The position numbers were made by a program, and so were the translations under genes. Of a stretch of DNA of 64,000 nucleotides, positions 1 to 12,403 are shown one piece after another. Source of the stretch: Brachionus koreanus (taxonomy: Eukaryota > Rotifera > Eurotatoria > Ploima > Brachionidae); the NCBI GenBank assembly GCA_016987375.1, contig PJRA01000549.1, positions 733,146 to 797,145 on the forward strand. Direction: 5' to 3'. Within the stretch, counting starts at the first letter, position 1. The number at the start of each line of letters is the position of its first letter. Below the pieces are notes generated by a model. It was not told the DNA's origin. It was given only the letters and a program-made list of their open reading frames with translations, and made no database searches.

Positions 1-1794
1 TAATGCTCCTCCTTCAAGATATTCCATTACAATCCAAAGTTCTCTTTCATACAAAAAGCATTCGATGTAGTTTACAATACTCTTAAAATTCATTTCCTTC
101 ATCACTTGAATTTCAGTAATTATTAGATCTTTGCGTTGTTGCTTTTCAAGAAGCATTCTTTTAATGGCTACTTGAAGATTTGTTTTTTTGTTAATTGCAC
201 GGTAAACTTCACCAGCAGCTCTAAAAATATAAAATATTTTTTTCTTTCACTGTTGTAAATACTAGAAAAAATTACCCTGAACCTAGCTTATCCTTAAGAA
301 TGTATTTATCATGAGGATCACCAGGCGTCACCATTGTTTCTAAAATTTGCCTTGCATCTTGTTCAGTTAAGCGTGGAACCTTTTTCTTATTTCTTTTAAT
401 TTTTTCTATATTTTTTTCTTCAGTTTTTTTAGAATCGAAAATTTGTGGTTTAGCTAAAGCTTGATTTTGTACTGTACTATCAGACGCTAGATTATTTGGC
501 AATTCATTTAGTTTAGGAAATATTTTCGGAGGAACTGGCGGTGGTACTACTGACGAAGATGGTTTTTTTGGTGATTGGTTATTATTACTATCTTTGTTTA
601 GATTTATCGGCAATGAAGGTAATGGCTTCAATTTAAAAGTTTCATCTTTGATTAAGTCTTTTATTTCGTTTATTTGTTTTTGCTCATCAGTCTAAAAATA
701 AATTTAAAATAAATTCAATTTTTTTTTTATACACACATATGTTTTTGAATAATTTTTTATTGAAAATAATTTTAAGTGTCAAAAACAATTCTGAAAAAAA
801 GAGTCTTATAATATTCATTGTCAACAAAAGTATAAGTAAAAAATTAGTAAGGAAAAGAACAGTCAACTGTAATTTTTTGTTTCTAAATTTTAAATATTTA
901 CCTAATTTGAAATTGTTGTCCTATTCTAATATTATTGGTCTTAAAATTAGTAATAAAATTAAAAATAATTTAGGAACTAGCATTTAAAATGATAAAAATT
1001 AAAAAGTCAAAAAAAAAATTTTAAATTATTTAAATTATAGATAAAATTATGATTTTTAAACTCATTTTTAGAGAGTATAATTATTACTCAATTATCTCAA
1101 AATTAATTCTTATTTATTCTTAAAATTTTTTAATAAAATTAAAAAATTCTATCATGAGAGAATTAGATAAAAAAACTGAATTTCAAAAAATGCTTTAAAT
1201 CTTACATCAATGCTATAACTATCTTGAATTTTGGATTTACTCGGCGATGGTGCTGGACTTGATAGGTCAGGATACAAATAAGACTGATTTGAATAACAGT
1301 TTGTTTGGTTAAGAGAAGAGTTTGAAGTTGAAAGCTGATCAGCTCGATTTGAATTTGATTTTGAAAAAGATAGATCACTATTGTCCAACTCATCGCCAGA
1401 CAAATCAATACGATCGTCCGAGTCTGTTAGCTTTTTAATAAATTTTTGTGATTTTTCTATAAAAAAATCAAATTAGCTATAAATTAAACTATCTAATTTT
1501 TGGCTTACGCTTTCCCTTGACTGCTTTGTTATACAAGTTAATTGCCTCAATGGCTGCCTCCTTATTGGCTTCATATCTAATTATTGAAAATCTTAATCTG
1601 TTCAAGTCGGTATAAAATGATTACTTTATGTTGTTTGTTTCCAGAAGAGCTCGCCACTCACTAGGTAAGCCTATGAACTGGTTTCTTTCTTTATCATGCT
1701 TGACATTTATATTGTGCTGAAAATTAGTCGGTGTGCCAATCTTCATATTATCTCCCGAATGATGATGGTCTTTTTTTTTGAACAAAAATGCCAT
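1..1794 (-). CDS. PAK: p21-activated protein kinase (PAK, group I-like), 5' part; continues beyond the window start
   Basis: Serine/threonine kinase effector of Cdc42/Rac that acts on the actin cytoskeleton. Exons on the minus strand are 1794-1625, 1576-1509, 1456-1206, 691-276 and 220-1; all junction phases close, giving 375 codons. Residues about 19-34 are a CRIB/GTPase-binding motif (IGTPTNFQHNINVKHD), followed by the usual GLPSEW segment. A Pro-rich stretch (PPPVPPK, about 213-219) could bind SH3 domains. The kinase domain starts with the glycine loop GSGAAGEVY (about 300-308). The ATP lysine lies in VAIK (about 322), the helix-C Glu in ITEI (about 338), and the hinge is VMEYLEGGAL. The hinge and GDPxxKY linker resemble group I PAKs more than PAK4-6. 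The catalytic loop lies outside the window. Start chosen: first ATG, just upstream of the CRIB, as in short PAKs. Identity is secure; the subgroup is inferred. Confidence 0.93.
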
Positions 1795-2635
1795 TCTTGT
1801 TTAGGCTGTACTTTAATCGCTATTTCGTAATTAACAATAATTTGCTTATAATAAAATATAACTATTCTGTATTATTAAATATTTATTTACAGGTTAGTTA
1901 GAAAATTTAAACATTTTTAGAAAAAAAATTCTAAATTTATGCGCATTTTAGATATTTAAATTCTTAACAATGCACACAATGTTTATATATGTTGGACGTA
2001 CTACATTTTAATAAATTATAATTAAGACTTCGAGCTTGTATAGAAAAATTATTATTAGATATTAGAAAATTACTTGGGTTAAGACTAAAACCATGACTTA
2101 GAACAATTATTTTTACAGATAAGAATTATTTTATCGCTTTGAAAAATGGCAAAAATGATTAATTTTTTCAAAAAGGCTTTTCCGAGGCAAAAACTTTTAA
2201 TTTACTTATCAAAAAAAGATACCCTTTAATATTAAATAAATTTATAAAAGAAAAATATTTACAGATTTTTTCTTTTAAATAATTGAGTTCATAAATGTAA
2301 ATATTTCACTTTTAATCACTAATCTAAAAACAGACATTTACATGATTAACTAACAAAATCATTAATTTTTAAATTAGATTTTTGATATTATAATCATAAA
2401 ATTATCTTATTATAATTTTTTTGTTAAAAAAATACGAACAAATATTTATTTAATTTAATGATAAAAATTATCTTTAATTAAATTAGACTTAAAAGAAAAA
2501 AAACTTAAACCCATATTTTAGATTATTTCCATCTTTTTCATTTTAGACTAAAAAAAATTTATTAAAAAAAAAATACACATAAAGTCTATTTAAATATTTT
2601 AAACTTAAAATTTATGATTTTAATAATTTCTTTAA

Positions 2636-2813
2636 CACTCAAAGGACCGGTGTCAATGTGACACTTTCTTTTCGATCATATCTTATCATATCTTAAAAAA
2701 ATTATCAATTTGTTACGATGAATAAATCTTTTAAAATAAAATCGGATATTTGGAAATCTGCTGAAAACTTCAAAGATATAGAGCAAAAAAAGGCTAACAC
2801 CGGTCCTTTAGTG
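2636..2813. mobile_element. piggyBac-like MITE (178 bp) with TTAA duplication
   Basis: The ends are inverted copies: left CACTCAAAGGACCGGTGT and right ACACCGGTCCTTTAGTG. TTAA lies immediately outside both ends (2632-2635 and 2814-2817). A small hairpin (GTGTCAATGTGACAC) sits just inside the left end. TTAA target duplication with short terminal repeats is the piggyBac signature. The element has no coding capacity, so a non-autonomous (MITE) copy is inferred. Similar ends occur at 28629 and 46824. Confidence 0.75.
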
Positions 2814-2989
2814 TTAAAAATAATTAGTTTTTTTGTTAGGAATATTGATTTAATTCAATAATGTGCATTTTTTTAAATCTTTAAAATCAGAATAGAATCT
2901 TTTTTTGTTACATTTCCGGAAATTAATTTGCCGCATTATATCATCTTTTATCAAATATTATGATTTTACATTTACAAATATGAACTCTC

Positions 2990-3062
2990 AGCTGATATCA
3001 GTTAGTGTCATTTTTTTGCTACTTCCTTGTTTCAGCTTAAAAAATCAAACATCAGTTGATAT
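2990..3062. repeat. Dispersed TGATATCA-containing repeat, copy 1
   Basis: The segment CTGATATCAGTTAGTGTC followed by a T run and GCTACTTCCTT closely matches 11388-11432 (same order, GCCGCTTCCTT). It ends with a second TCAGTTGATAT motif. Related TGATAT motifs recur at 12020-12090. The class is unknown. Confidence 0.5.
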
Positions 3063-3877
3063 TTTCTGATTTTATTAAAAAATTTAATGTTTATAGGTAA
3101 GAATAGATGCGTGACATTTGAAAATATATTTTTTTGAATACGACAAAAAATTTAAATTTATTTATTTCAAAAGTATTTTTAAAAGTTTTTCCAATTGGAA
3201 TGAATTTACCATTTCATCTTTTAATCTGATCATTTCATGATTGAATTATTTAAACGACAGATTAAATGTTTAAACTTCAACATTGATCATTTTGGAACTT
3301 AAAATTATTTTCCTAACACATTAGACAAATAATTAGAATAAGTTAGAGGAAAAAGTCTTAAGAAATTTCACTTAAATTGATGAAACAAGGTAAAAAAAAA
3401 GCCTCTAATCAATTTCAATAGTTAAATTACGAGCAAATTTTGAAAAATTAAAATCGTGATCTTAACCAAATAAATACCATTTAATTTTTTTTTTACCAAA
3501 AAGCCTCTTCCATTAATTATGATCCTTTTTAGAAACAATGTTTTTTATTTACAAAAATTTTCAAAAATCATGTAAATAAAACTGAATATTTGCTTTTAAA
3601 TTTTAAACTTTTATATTTTATTAAAAAATAAGAAATTTATTATTAATCAATATCATGCATTATAAATTTTATTTGACCAATGCATCTGATTAAATACTGA
3701 CATAAAATTTAGCCATTTATCATCATTGAGGACGAACATTTTTAAAAATGAGAAAATGTTAAGTAAGTTTTTAATTTTTGCCATTCAAAAAAATTGAACA
3801 AAAAGCTATAATAAAATAAAATTTTGAATTTAAAAAATTTAATATTTTTTTCCTATTAAAAAATAACTAGTATAGAT

Positions 3878-6800
3878 ATGTCCTCTATCATTAAATTTAG
3901 AGCACTAAGTGGAGCTCATGATGATGGACCTCTTTGCTATTTGCTTCAAATAGACGAATATAAATTTTTGATTGACTGTGGATGGAATGAAAAATGTTCT
4001 CCGGAAATTTTAGAAAAATACAAGCAGTTAATTAAAACTTGCTATTTAGCCAAAAATTAAATTATTTTCATATTAGAAATATCAAGTCAGTAGACGCCAT
4101 TTTGCTTTCATATCCGGATCTTAATCATTTAGGTGCATTGCCTTATTTAGTTGGTAAAATGAATATTAAATGTCAAATTTACTGTACCGTGCCAGTTTTC
4201 AAGATGGGACAAATGTTTCTTTATGATTTTATTTTGGTAAATAAATTTTTTGTTTATGAATTTTTTTATTTTAAATAATTTTTGACAACTATCAGTCAAA
4301 GAATCAATATGAAGATTTTAATATGTATGATTTGGATGATATTGATAATACGTTTGATAAAATTCAACAAATCAAATATTCACAAACTGTTAGTCTGAAA
4401 GGAAAAGGTCAAGGTCTTCAGATCACGGCTTTACCCAGTGGTCATATGATAGGCGGAACTATTTGGAAAATTTTGAAAGATGATGAAGAAGAAATAATTT
4501 ACGCAGTTGATTACAATCATCATAAAGAGCGGTAAAGATTGAAAATTAGTTTTTGAAAAAATTTATTATTTTCACATAGACATTTGAATGGTTGCATTTT
4601 GGATTCTATAAACAAACCAACAATTTTAATTACAGATTCGTACAATTTTTTGTATCATCAGGAAAAAAGAAAAGCCAGAGATGAAAAGTTGCTTGAAAAA
4701 ATTTTAAACACTCTGCGCAATGATGGAAATATGATGATTTGTACCGATACTGCTGGAAGAGTTTTAGAACTTGGCTATTTTTTGGACCAACTTTGGAAAA
4801 ATGAAAATTCAGGCCTTTTTTCATATTCAATTGCGCTTCTAAATAATGTTTCAGTAAGTGTAATTGAGTTTGCCAAATCGCAAGTTGAATGGATGAACGA
4901 CAAAATAGTTCAATCATTTGAAGTGGGTCGTTACAATCCGTTTGATTTTAAATATATAAAATTGTGTACCTCCTTAAACGAGCTTAAATACATGAATGGC
5001 CCTAGTCGTAATAAGTTAGTCCTTGTTAGTTTATCAGATTTAGAATGTGGACATGCCAAAAATTTGTTTGTCGATTGGTGCTCCGATCCAAAAAATACAA
5101 TTTTGTTCACTAGTCGAGCTTCGGCAAATACTCTTGCCGCCAAGCTCTTAGAAGAGCCAAAGCAAAAGCAGATAACTATTCAATTAAGTCGAAGAGTCAA
5201 TTTAGAAGGCGAAGAATTAGAGGAATATTACCAAAAATTATTTGAAAAGGAACAAGAAGAAGAAGAACGCTTGAGAAAATCTAAAGAATTAGAATCAATT
5301 GATGAATCTCTTAGTGAAGATGAAAAATCTGCTGAAGATTTAGTAAATAATATTCCGCCAGGAAATCACGATCTCATGAAAATACAAGAAGTAATTTTTT
5401 TATGTTTAAAAAGCCAAATAAATTTTGAAATTTTTTTAAGAATAAAAATCAATTTTTTAAACTTAATCGAAAAAGATTTCCAATGTTTCCATATAAAGAG
5501 GAATTAGTTAAATGGGACGATTATGGAGAAGATTTAAAGTAAAAAAAATTACACCCTTAATTATTTATTATGACTTTAGGTCTTTAAAATCAGAATAAGA
5601 AATTTTATATTTAAATTAAGTAGTTTAATTAGTATTGGAAATCAATACCAATCGATTGAATTCATTTAAAATAAAACTGAATTCTTTCAATCGATTCTGT
5701 ATTTTTCTTTAATTTTACACATAACATTAATATAAGAAAATTTTTCTATTAAATCCAAAAATTATTTAAAATCTAAGTTAGAAATTTATTCAATTTTTAA
5801 AATGCATTATTGAAAAACGATTTACCAAAATAAGTAGACTTCTAACTGGAAATTATTCAACTAAATTCATGATTTTATCAAACTTGTTTTCCTAGAGATT
5901 AAAATTTTTGTTTTAAATTAAATTTTTTATTGAAGAAGCATATTTTTTAAGTAAACATTATTAATTTTTTAGGACTGGAAATTTCTGCAAACGATTTCTG
6001 AATGCAGAATTATGCGAAATAGTTGGTTTAAAATGTTATGCTACACATGTAAACATTTCTCTGCATTAATTTTTTCATTTAAAAAAACTTAAAAATTTGT
6101 TAACAAAAATTATATTTGAGCATTATCATCAATTTTGATCATAAACTTCAATATGCCAAATTCTTAGTGTTTTTTATTGAGTAAAATATTTAATTTTGCT
6201 AATTTAAAAAATATTGTCTGTAAAAAATAAAAATTTCTTAGTTAAATAATCGAAAACGGTAAGTTTTTTGTTAAATTCTTTGATTAGAAATCCTATTTGA
6301 AAGCTATGTATAGCAGATTAAATAAAAAGAGAATTTCAGATTATATCATGACAATTAAAGCCTTAATTGATTTCTACTATGAGGTATACTATGGTATTTC
6401 AAGGCCGACCCAATGTTCGGAAAACTAACAAACTGCTAAAAAATATAAACAATTACAAAATATTTCTTTTTATTTAGTTTTTTTGCATTATTTTTTAGGT
6501 CCAAATCTTGTTTTTAAAAATTTATCAGCTGACCCAGAGCTTTTATCACCCAAATTTATTGTATGCAAAAACTCTGTAACTCTGCAGTCTACTTGATGAA
6601 AATTATAGATAACAAAATTGCAGGGAGGTTGCAGTGAGAAATCTTGGGTGATACAAGCTTTGTATCAGCAGATGCATTTTTGATACATTTTGATACATTT
6701 TTACACAATGCCAATGATTTAACTTTTGCATTTTTTAATATTTTATTCAATAAGAGACTTTTTCATGAGTTAAGAGATGTGTATTCAAATATTTAAAAAA

Positions 6801-7715
6801 AAGTTTTTTGTAAATTTGAATTTTTAAAAATTAATCATTTGCCAAATAAATTAAAAAAAAATTTTTATTTTATATAATTAAGAAAAGACGAATTTGCGTA
6901 TTTAATTGAGCCCAATCCTTATGAGCATAAACCAGTTGAGGTTGCTGACATTGAGATGCCAGAGATTGAAATTGGCGAAAAAGATGAAATTCCAACTAAA
7001 TGTGTTTCAGAAACAATTGCATTAGATGTTCGATGTAAGTTAGTGTATATAGATTATGAGGGACGAAGCGATGGGGAATCAATTAAAAAAATCTTAACGA
7101 ATGTTAAGCCTAAAAATTTGGTGATAGTTCACGGAAATGAAAAATCAACAAAAGAGATGAAAGAATACTGTCAAAAGCATCAGATCGTTCAAGATAGAAT
7201 ATTCATACCAAAAATTGGAGAAATTGTCAACGCAACCCTCGAAACACAAATATATAACATTAAGCTCAAAGATGAGCTGGTTAGTTCTCTAAAATTTCAG
7301 AAAATAAAAGATTATGAATTAGCATGGGTTGATGCTGTAATCAAAAGTGGTAATTTTGATGCTGAATTTCAAAGTGGACAAAAAACGGAAAGTTCCTCTG
7401 AATACGGATTTAGCCTTCATCCGTTGCATAAAGACAGTTCAGATAAACATAAAACAGTATTTGTAAATGAACCAAAATTGTCAGATTTAAAGCAAATATT
7501 TACTCAAAATTCGATTCAAGCTGAATTTCATGGTGGTGTTCTAGTTTGCAATGGGATGATAGCTTTAAAAAAAGTAAAAGCAAAAATTAATTTGAATCAT
7601 TTCTAATATAATTTATTTTAAGAATCAATCGGGAAGAATTATACTCGAAGGAGTAATTTCAGATGACTATTATAAAGTGAGAAAAATACTATATGAACAA
7701 TATGCAATGCTCTAA
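3878..7715 (+). CDS. CPSF2: Cleavage and polyadenylation specificity factor subunit 2 (CPSF100)
   Basis: Nuclear subunit of the pre-mRNA 3'-end processing complex, the catalytically inactive partner of the CPSF73 endonuclease. Exons are 3878-4026, 4077-4236, 4296-4531, 4580-5390, 5441-5538, 6883-7573 and 7623-7715, coding for 745 aa (human about 782). The start [12 protein letters not shown] matches the family N-terminus. The metallo-beta-lactamase fold follows, with [12 protein letters not shown] and [15 protein letters not shown] segments. The active HxHxDH motif is degenerate here (SYPDLNHLG), as expected for CPSF100. Beta-CASP segments ([23 protein letters not shown]) follow, then an acidic linker, [11 protein letters not shown] and the C-terminal EYGF...[13 protein letters not shown] and YEQYAML. 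The 1344-nt intron 5 carries repeats. Alignment to the family is continuous, so no exon seems missing. Confidence 0.97.
6525..6705. repeat. Inverted-repeat element with TATCACCC ends, in CPSF2 intron 5
   Basis: TTTTATCACCCAAATTT (6541-6557) is mirrored by AAATCTTGGGTGATACAA (6639-6656), about 100 bp apart. It is followed by tandem TTTTGATACAT units. The motif TGTATCACCC recurs at 37895 and 46671, which suggests a dispersed short element. Confidence 0.5.
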
Positions 7716-9014
7716 TGCCAATGATTTAAAAATAATTTTTATAAAAAAAATTTAATTTTTAATTTATAATAAAATTAAAATATAGAAAAATTTTCAAATT
7801 TCGTAATAGATTAACGAAGGAAAATCATTAAGTACTTCTTTTCTTTACATTGAATAACTTATTCAATTGCTATGCTGAAAAGAAGTTTGTTCGAAAATGA
7901 TTTCAAATCCTTTTCGAACAAACTAATAATTAAAAGAAAGTTTTATATAATACAATAAGTGATTGAATTATTAGAGAAATTAAATAAAAGATAAGATTAA
8001 ATTTTGAGATTGAGTGGTTTGAATTGGTGTCGTTAATAATTACTAATCACTAATTGATGTATTTAAGGCCTTTTTTAGACATCTTTTTTTAGGCTCGTTT
8101 AACTTACAAATGCAAATTTGCTCTTTTAAATTTGCATTTGTTAGTTATCTATTAAACGTTATCTAAATAAACTTTCAAATGTTTAAAAATTTATTCAATT
8201 TTTTTTTAATAATTATTTCTTTTTAAAATTTTTAAGCAATTTTTAGTACAATAGAGAATTTGGCTTAAATGAAAATTCTATTTTTATTTTGTCATTTTTC
8301 AAAGAAAATTTTTTTATTAATAACATACTTATGATACCGCTGTATCTGTAAAAAAATTAAATTAGTCGTTAAAAAAGGAATATTCATCAAGCATTTTGAA
8401 GAAAAAAAAGCTTACTCCATCAATCTAATTTAATCAAATTTTGATAACTAAGAAATTTATTAAACTGCTTTAGACTTTGTTTAAAAGTATGAAAATCTAT
8501 TTAATTAAATTAAACATTCGAAAGACTTCGTTTGTATTTATATCACATTTCATAGCATTAGATTTAAGTAAAAAAACTGCGAAATAGAATTGTAAATTTT
8601 TTCATTTCAATAAAGCGTTATCTTTATTAGATTAAGACATTTATTTCTATTTAAAAGACTTCTAAAGTTCTCAGCTATTAATCATGCTTAGAACAAGGAA
8701 ACTTTTAAAACATGATCATAAAATACTCTGAAAACAGCGCAATACTTTAAATCGAAACCTACTCCTAGCAGACAATCTTCCAAAATAAACATAAAAATCA
8801 AATTTAATTAATAAATTTCTATTTTTATATTTATGTTTTCCTCATTTTTTTCAATTTGATTAATTGAATTTTATTATTATTTAATAAAAATAATTCACTA
8901 ATACAATAAAAAAAATTTTGGCAGAACAATAAATAAATCTTAAAATTTATCTAACAGTTTTTTTTTTCTATTGAATCAACAGGAACAGTACCTAGACGAT
9001 TAATTTAAATTGCT
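7716..9014. other. Intergenic region, CPSF2 to GPCR
   Basis: No gene was seen. Two short perfect hairpins are visible: GTTTGTTCGAAAA paired with TTTTCGAACAAAC (7888-7922), and CAAATGCAAATTT paired with AAATTTGCATTTG (8106-8142). Their function is unknown. Confidence 0.5.
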
Positions 9015-10430
9015 ATGTTTTTTTTAACACCAACAATCCGTCTAAATTTTTCCGATAATCCTTTGATAAACTGGTCCAATTCAAACTTTGAAGATACCTG
9101 CAATAGAGGATATTGGTCCTGGTGGACAACAAAAATTGGTTTGTTTTTCAAATTTTTAAATTAAAATTATTTTTTTTTTCAATAAAAAGGAGCTTTAATA
9201 ATCGGTTCAAGTGGAATTTTGATAAATATAGTTTGTTTTTGTCTTTTAAATTCCCTAATTTCACTTAAACGTTCATCTTATATATTCTATTTTAAATTTT
9301 TATGCATCACGGACAGCGTTTGTTTAGTGGTTGAATTTATAAAGTCCTTAAATGACTTGCTAATTTATGGAAATTTTAGTTATTTTTACGATCCAAATTA
9401 TTTTAGTTGTAAACTTTTGGAATCAATAAAAGCCTCATTTCATTTGACTTCTGCTTGGCTTATATGTGCTTTTTCAATTGAAAGATGTGTAGCAGTAAGT
9501 TGTCCACTTTTGATTCGGCACATATTCAGTGTTGCGCGGACAAAATTTATTTGCTGCTTGATCTTATTCTTTTCGCTCATTTTTCAATCGCTTAGGCTTA
9601 TAATAATAAAGTCAAAATGCTTTAATATGAAAAATATAGAGATTAAAAAATGTCTTTATTCTTTCAAATGTGCATCTTACGAGAATACTGATTCCGATTT
9701 ATTGATTAAATTCCATTTTTATATTCACCAACTAATATTTTTGGTACTCTTACCAAGCGTAATTGTAATCACTTGTAATTCAATTGTATTCTATAAAATA
9801 ATCCAAAGACGTCAGATGATTCGATCTGGAAAATTTTATGAATTTAAAATAAATCGTTCAAGAAACCGACTTTCTCAATCAAGTTCATTTAGAAATGAAT
9901 CTGGAGTGAAACAGTTAAGAGCAAGCGACAATAATTTATTTTGTTTAATAAATGATGATGAATTAATTTCAATATCGACCACATATGATGAATACTCACA
10001 GTCAGCATCTTTGTGTTCATCAAGAAGCTTTACCGCTTTGGCAAAAATTAAAGCAAGCCACCAGTATAAAAAAGTAGTGAAAAAAAAACGGGAAATTAAG
10101 CTGGCTTTTCTGATGTTATTTTCATTGTCTTTTCTTGTACTAGTCATACCAGAAGCTTTACTCAAAATTTATTTATTTCATTATTTTGATATAACAGAAT
10201 TGATTAGTAATTTTGTAGAAATTCATCTTGGTAATTTAGTGAAAAAATCAGATATCATTTTAGATTTATTTTGCCAAGATTATAGATCATTTAGACTAAA
10301 TATTTTATTCGATATTTTTTACATTATAAAATTAATGAATTATTCGGCTAATTTTTTAGTTTATTTAACTCTTACAACTTATTCAAAAGTAAGATTTAAA
10401 AGTTTGAATTTTATAAACAATCTTTACTAG
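9015..10430 (+). CDS. Rhodopsin-family G protein-coupled receptor (peptide-type, orphan)
   Basis: Predicted seven-helix plasma-membrane receptor of 454 aa. Exons are 9015-9138 and 9190-10430, with a 51-nt intron. The N-terminus has N-glycosylation sequons NFS (about 11) and NWS (about 19). TM1 begins at about 43; TM2 contains the conserved Asp (CITDSV, about 83). The TM3 start has the disulfide Cys (FSCKL, about 115), and the DRY position reads ERC (about 139-141). Intracellular loop 3 is long, basic and Ser-rich. TM6 is [18 protein letters not shown], and TM7 has [20 protein letters not shown] in place of NPxxY. The ERC box and TM7 resemble invertebrate neuropeptide receptors (FMRFamide-like), but the ligand cannot be assigned. 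The start ATG gives a plausible glycosylated ectodomain and a clean phase-1 junction. Confidence 0.87.
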
Positions 10431-10750
10431 TCGATTTATTCCAAAAATCAGAAATAATTAAAGTTTTGTTTATTTATTTTATTTTAATTCATATTGTAAA
10501 TTTAATATTTATATTATAATTTTTTTTTGTATTCATTTATTTATTTATTTCAAATAAAATTTGATCGGTTTTAAAAAACTTTATTTTGTTTATTAATTAT
10601 CAATTTTTTTAAGATAGGAAGTTCTTATTAAAAATTAAATGGTAAATTATAATTTTAGCCATGAATTTGTTTAGTTGGCCGCTAATTTACAATTATTAAG
10701 ATAAATTTAGATAACTGATAGTTGTTGAAATATATTTTTTTGAATCTTGG

Positions 10751-10775
10751 CACTCAAAAGACCGATGATTTTTGA
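10751..10775. repeat. Solo end resembling the piggyBac-like MITE terminus
   Basis: CACTCAAAAGACCGATGA matches the left end of the 2636 element at most positions. It is preceded by TTGG rather than TTAA, and no right end was found nearby. It is probably a decayed copy. Confidence 0.35.
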
Positions 10776-11383
10776 AACTTTTTTTATTTTATATACATTA
10801 AAAAGAATACATCATATTCCCCTAAAACTTTTTGAATCTGCTACAATAAATAAATATTTTAGAATAAAATTGAACTTTTGGTGATCTAATGAATTTATTT
10901 GCAGAAGTAATTTGCTTTGTCCATCTTTTTAAATTGATTTAATCCGAAATTCTTTGTATTATGATTCTTTTTTCAAAACGGATATTTTGATATTCTTAAG
11001 GTGGAATCAATTACTGATTTACAAAATTTCCATGATTTATTACCTCAAATGAAAGCCTAATTTTGAAAATAAGGATGGTAATTTAATATTGATTTTAGGA
11101 TTGAGCAATATCTTTTTCTGTGAATGAAAGGATCTTTCAAATTTCGGTTATCAAACTTTAGAAAAAAATATCACTTGTTTTGTCCAATTTTTTTTAAATT
11201 TTCTTTAAACTAAATATTTTTTTAAAATAAGAATTAAAAAATTTTCTAAAAAAACCTTTTTTTTAACAATTTATTTTAAACTTTTTTGAAGACTTTGAAT
11301 CGATAATTTAAAATAAAATTGAGTTAACATTTTTTAAATCAAATTTTGAAAACAATGCTGGAAATTAACTAGTTTTATAGAAT

Positions 11384-11445
11384 CATCTGATATCAATTGA
11401 TATCTTTTTTTGCCGCTTCCTTTATTATTAGTTGATATTAGGCAT
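11384..11445. repeat. Dispersed TGATATCA repeat, copy 2
   Basis: TCTGATATCAATTGATATC, a T run, then GCCGCTTCCTT parallels 2990-3030 in order and spacing. A terminal GTTGATATT echoes the second motif of copy 1. Confidence 0.5.
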
Positions 11446-11446
11446 T

Positions 11447-11624
11447 GATCATTTTTCAATTTGTTCGTTTGGCTCAAGAATTTTAAATGCACAATTTAAT
11501 TGCATTGCAGTTTACATAATCTTTTGAATTTTAAAAATTTGATTTTTAAAAAACTCAAATATTCAGTGCAATTAAATTGTGCATTTAAAATAGATAAGCA
11601 ATAAGAGAAAATTGAAAAATGATC
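11447..11624. repeat. Palindromic MITE-like element
   Basis: Two inverted arms: GATCATTTTTCAATTT (11447-11462) pairs with 11609-11624, and TTTTAAATGCACAATTTAAT (11481-11500) with its continuation to 11504 pairs with 11567-11590. The sequence just past the right arm (GATCAAAAATTTTACTTTG) also occurs at the end of the 42775-42985 element, so the two probably belong to one family. Confidence 0.6.
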
Positions 11625-12403
11625 AAAAATTTTACTTTGTCTGATATTCACTAATATTTGTAATAATAATAACTAACTTAAATTTGAAAATATTTATTTA
11701 AATTTCAGTCAAAATTTTAATTTAGTTGGTTTCGAATAGCGAAATAACATTTTTAGCCTTCATAGGTAAATTCCCAATTTCTAAAAAGTTTTTCTCAACC
11801 AGAATGAATTCAAAAATTTCATCTTTAAATGATGATAATCAAGTTTTAGAATTATTGGCTTTGTAAAGTTCACTTTTTATTTTGAACATTCCTAGAGGCC
11901 CCCATTTCTCAATCTGACTTAACTGAATCTAAGAGCTCTTTTTAGTTTCATTTTTGAAAGTGCTTTTTTTTACATATAGATAAATTAAATCGTTAAATTT
12001 TTAAGTTTTGTTTTACTAATATTAGTTGAAATCAATTGATATTAACTAATATTATCTTATCTGATATCTGATGATATGATGCTACATTTGCGGAGTAATT
12101 TAAGTTATAAAATTTTTTTAAAGATATTTTTGACAAAAATGTTTATTCAAAAAAGAAAATAAAAATTAGAAACATTCAATTTAGTTAAATTTTAATATCC
12201 AAAATTTTCAGTAAAAATCACAAAACTGAATAATAGATTTTTCTTCTGACAAAATGAAATTCAATATCTTGCTTTATTCATATTCTACTCATTCATTCAA
12301 AAATTATTATTAGTAGTAGAATACTTTTGATATATTTAGAGATAGGATAATGTACGGTTCTGTAAAAAATTGAAATATACAGATTATTTTAGAAAAATTC
12401 AAA

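Larger units (their letters stand above)
1795..3877. other. Divergent intergenic region between PAK and CPSF2
   Basis: No exon-like reading frame was found. It must hold the promoters of both divergent genes, but no core motif stands out in the A/T-rich sequence. It contains a 178-bp TTAA-flanked inverted-repeat element (2636-2813) and one copy of a dispersed repeat (2990-3062), both listed separately. Confidence 0.6.
10431..12403. other. Convergent intergenic region between the GPCR and EXO1
   Basis: No coding sequence was found. It holds a solo TIR-like end (10751), a TGATATCA repeat copy (11384-11445), a palindromic element (11447-11624) and a third TGATAT cluster (12020-12090). It is otherwise low-complexity A/T. 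Confidence 0.55.

Noticed and set aside
739..987. 82-codon open frame on the plus strand
   Set aside because: Lies within the PAK intron 692-1205 and its flanking exon region, is A/T-biased (K/N/I/L-rich) and has no domain.
9875..10165. 96-codon frame on the minus strand
   Set aside because: Antisense shadow of the GPCR intracellular loop.
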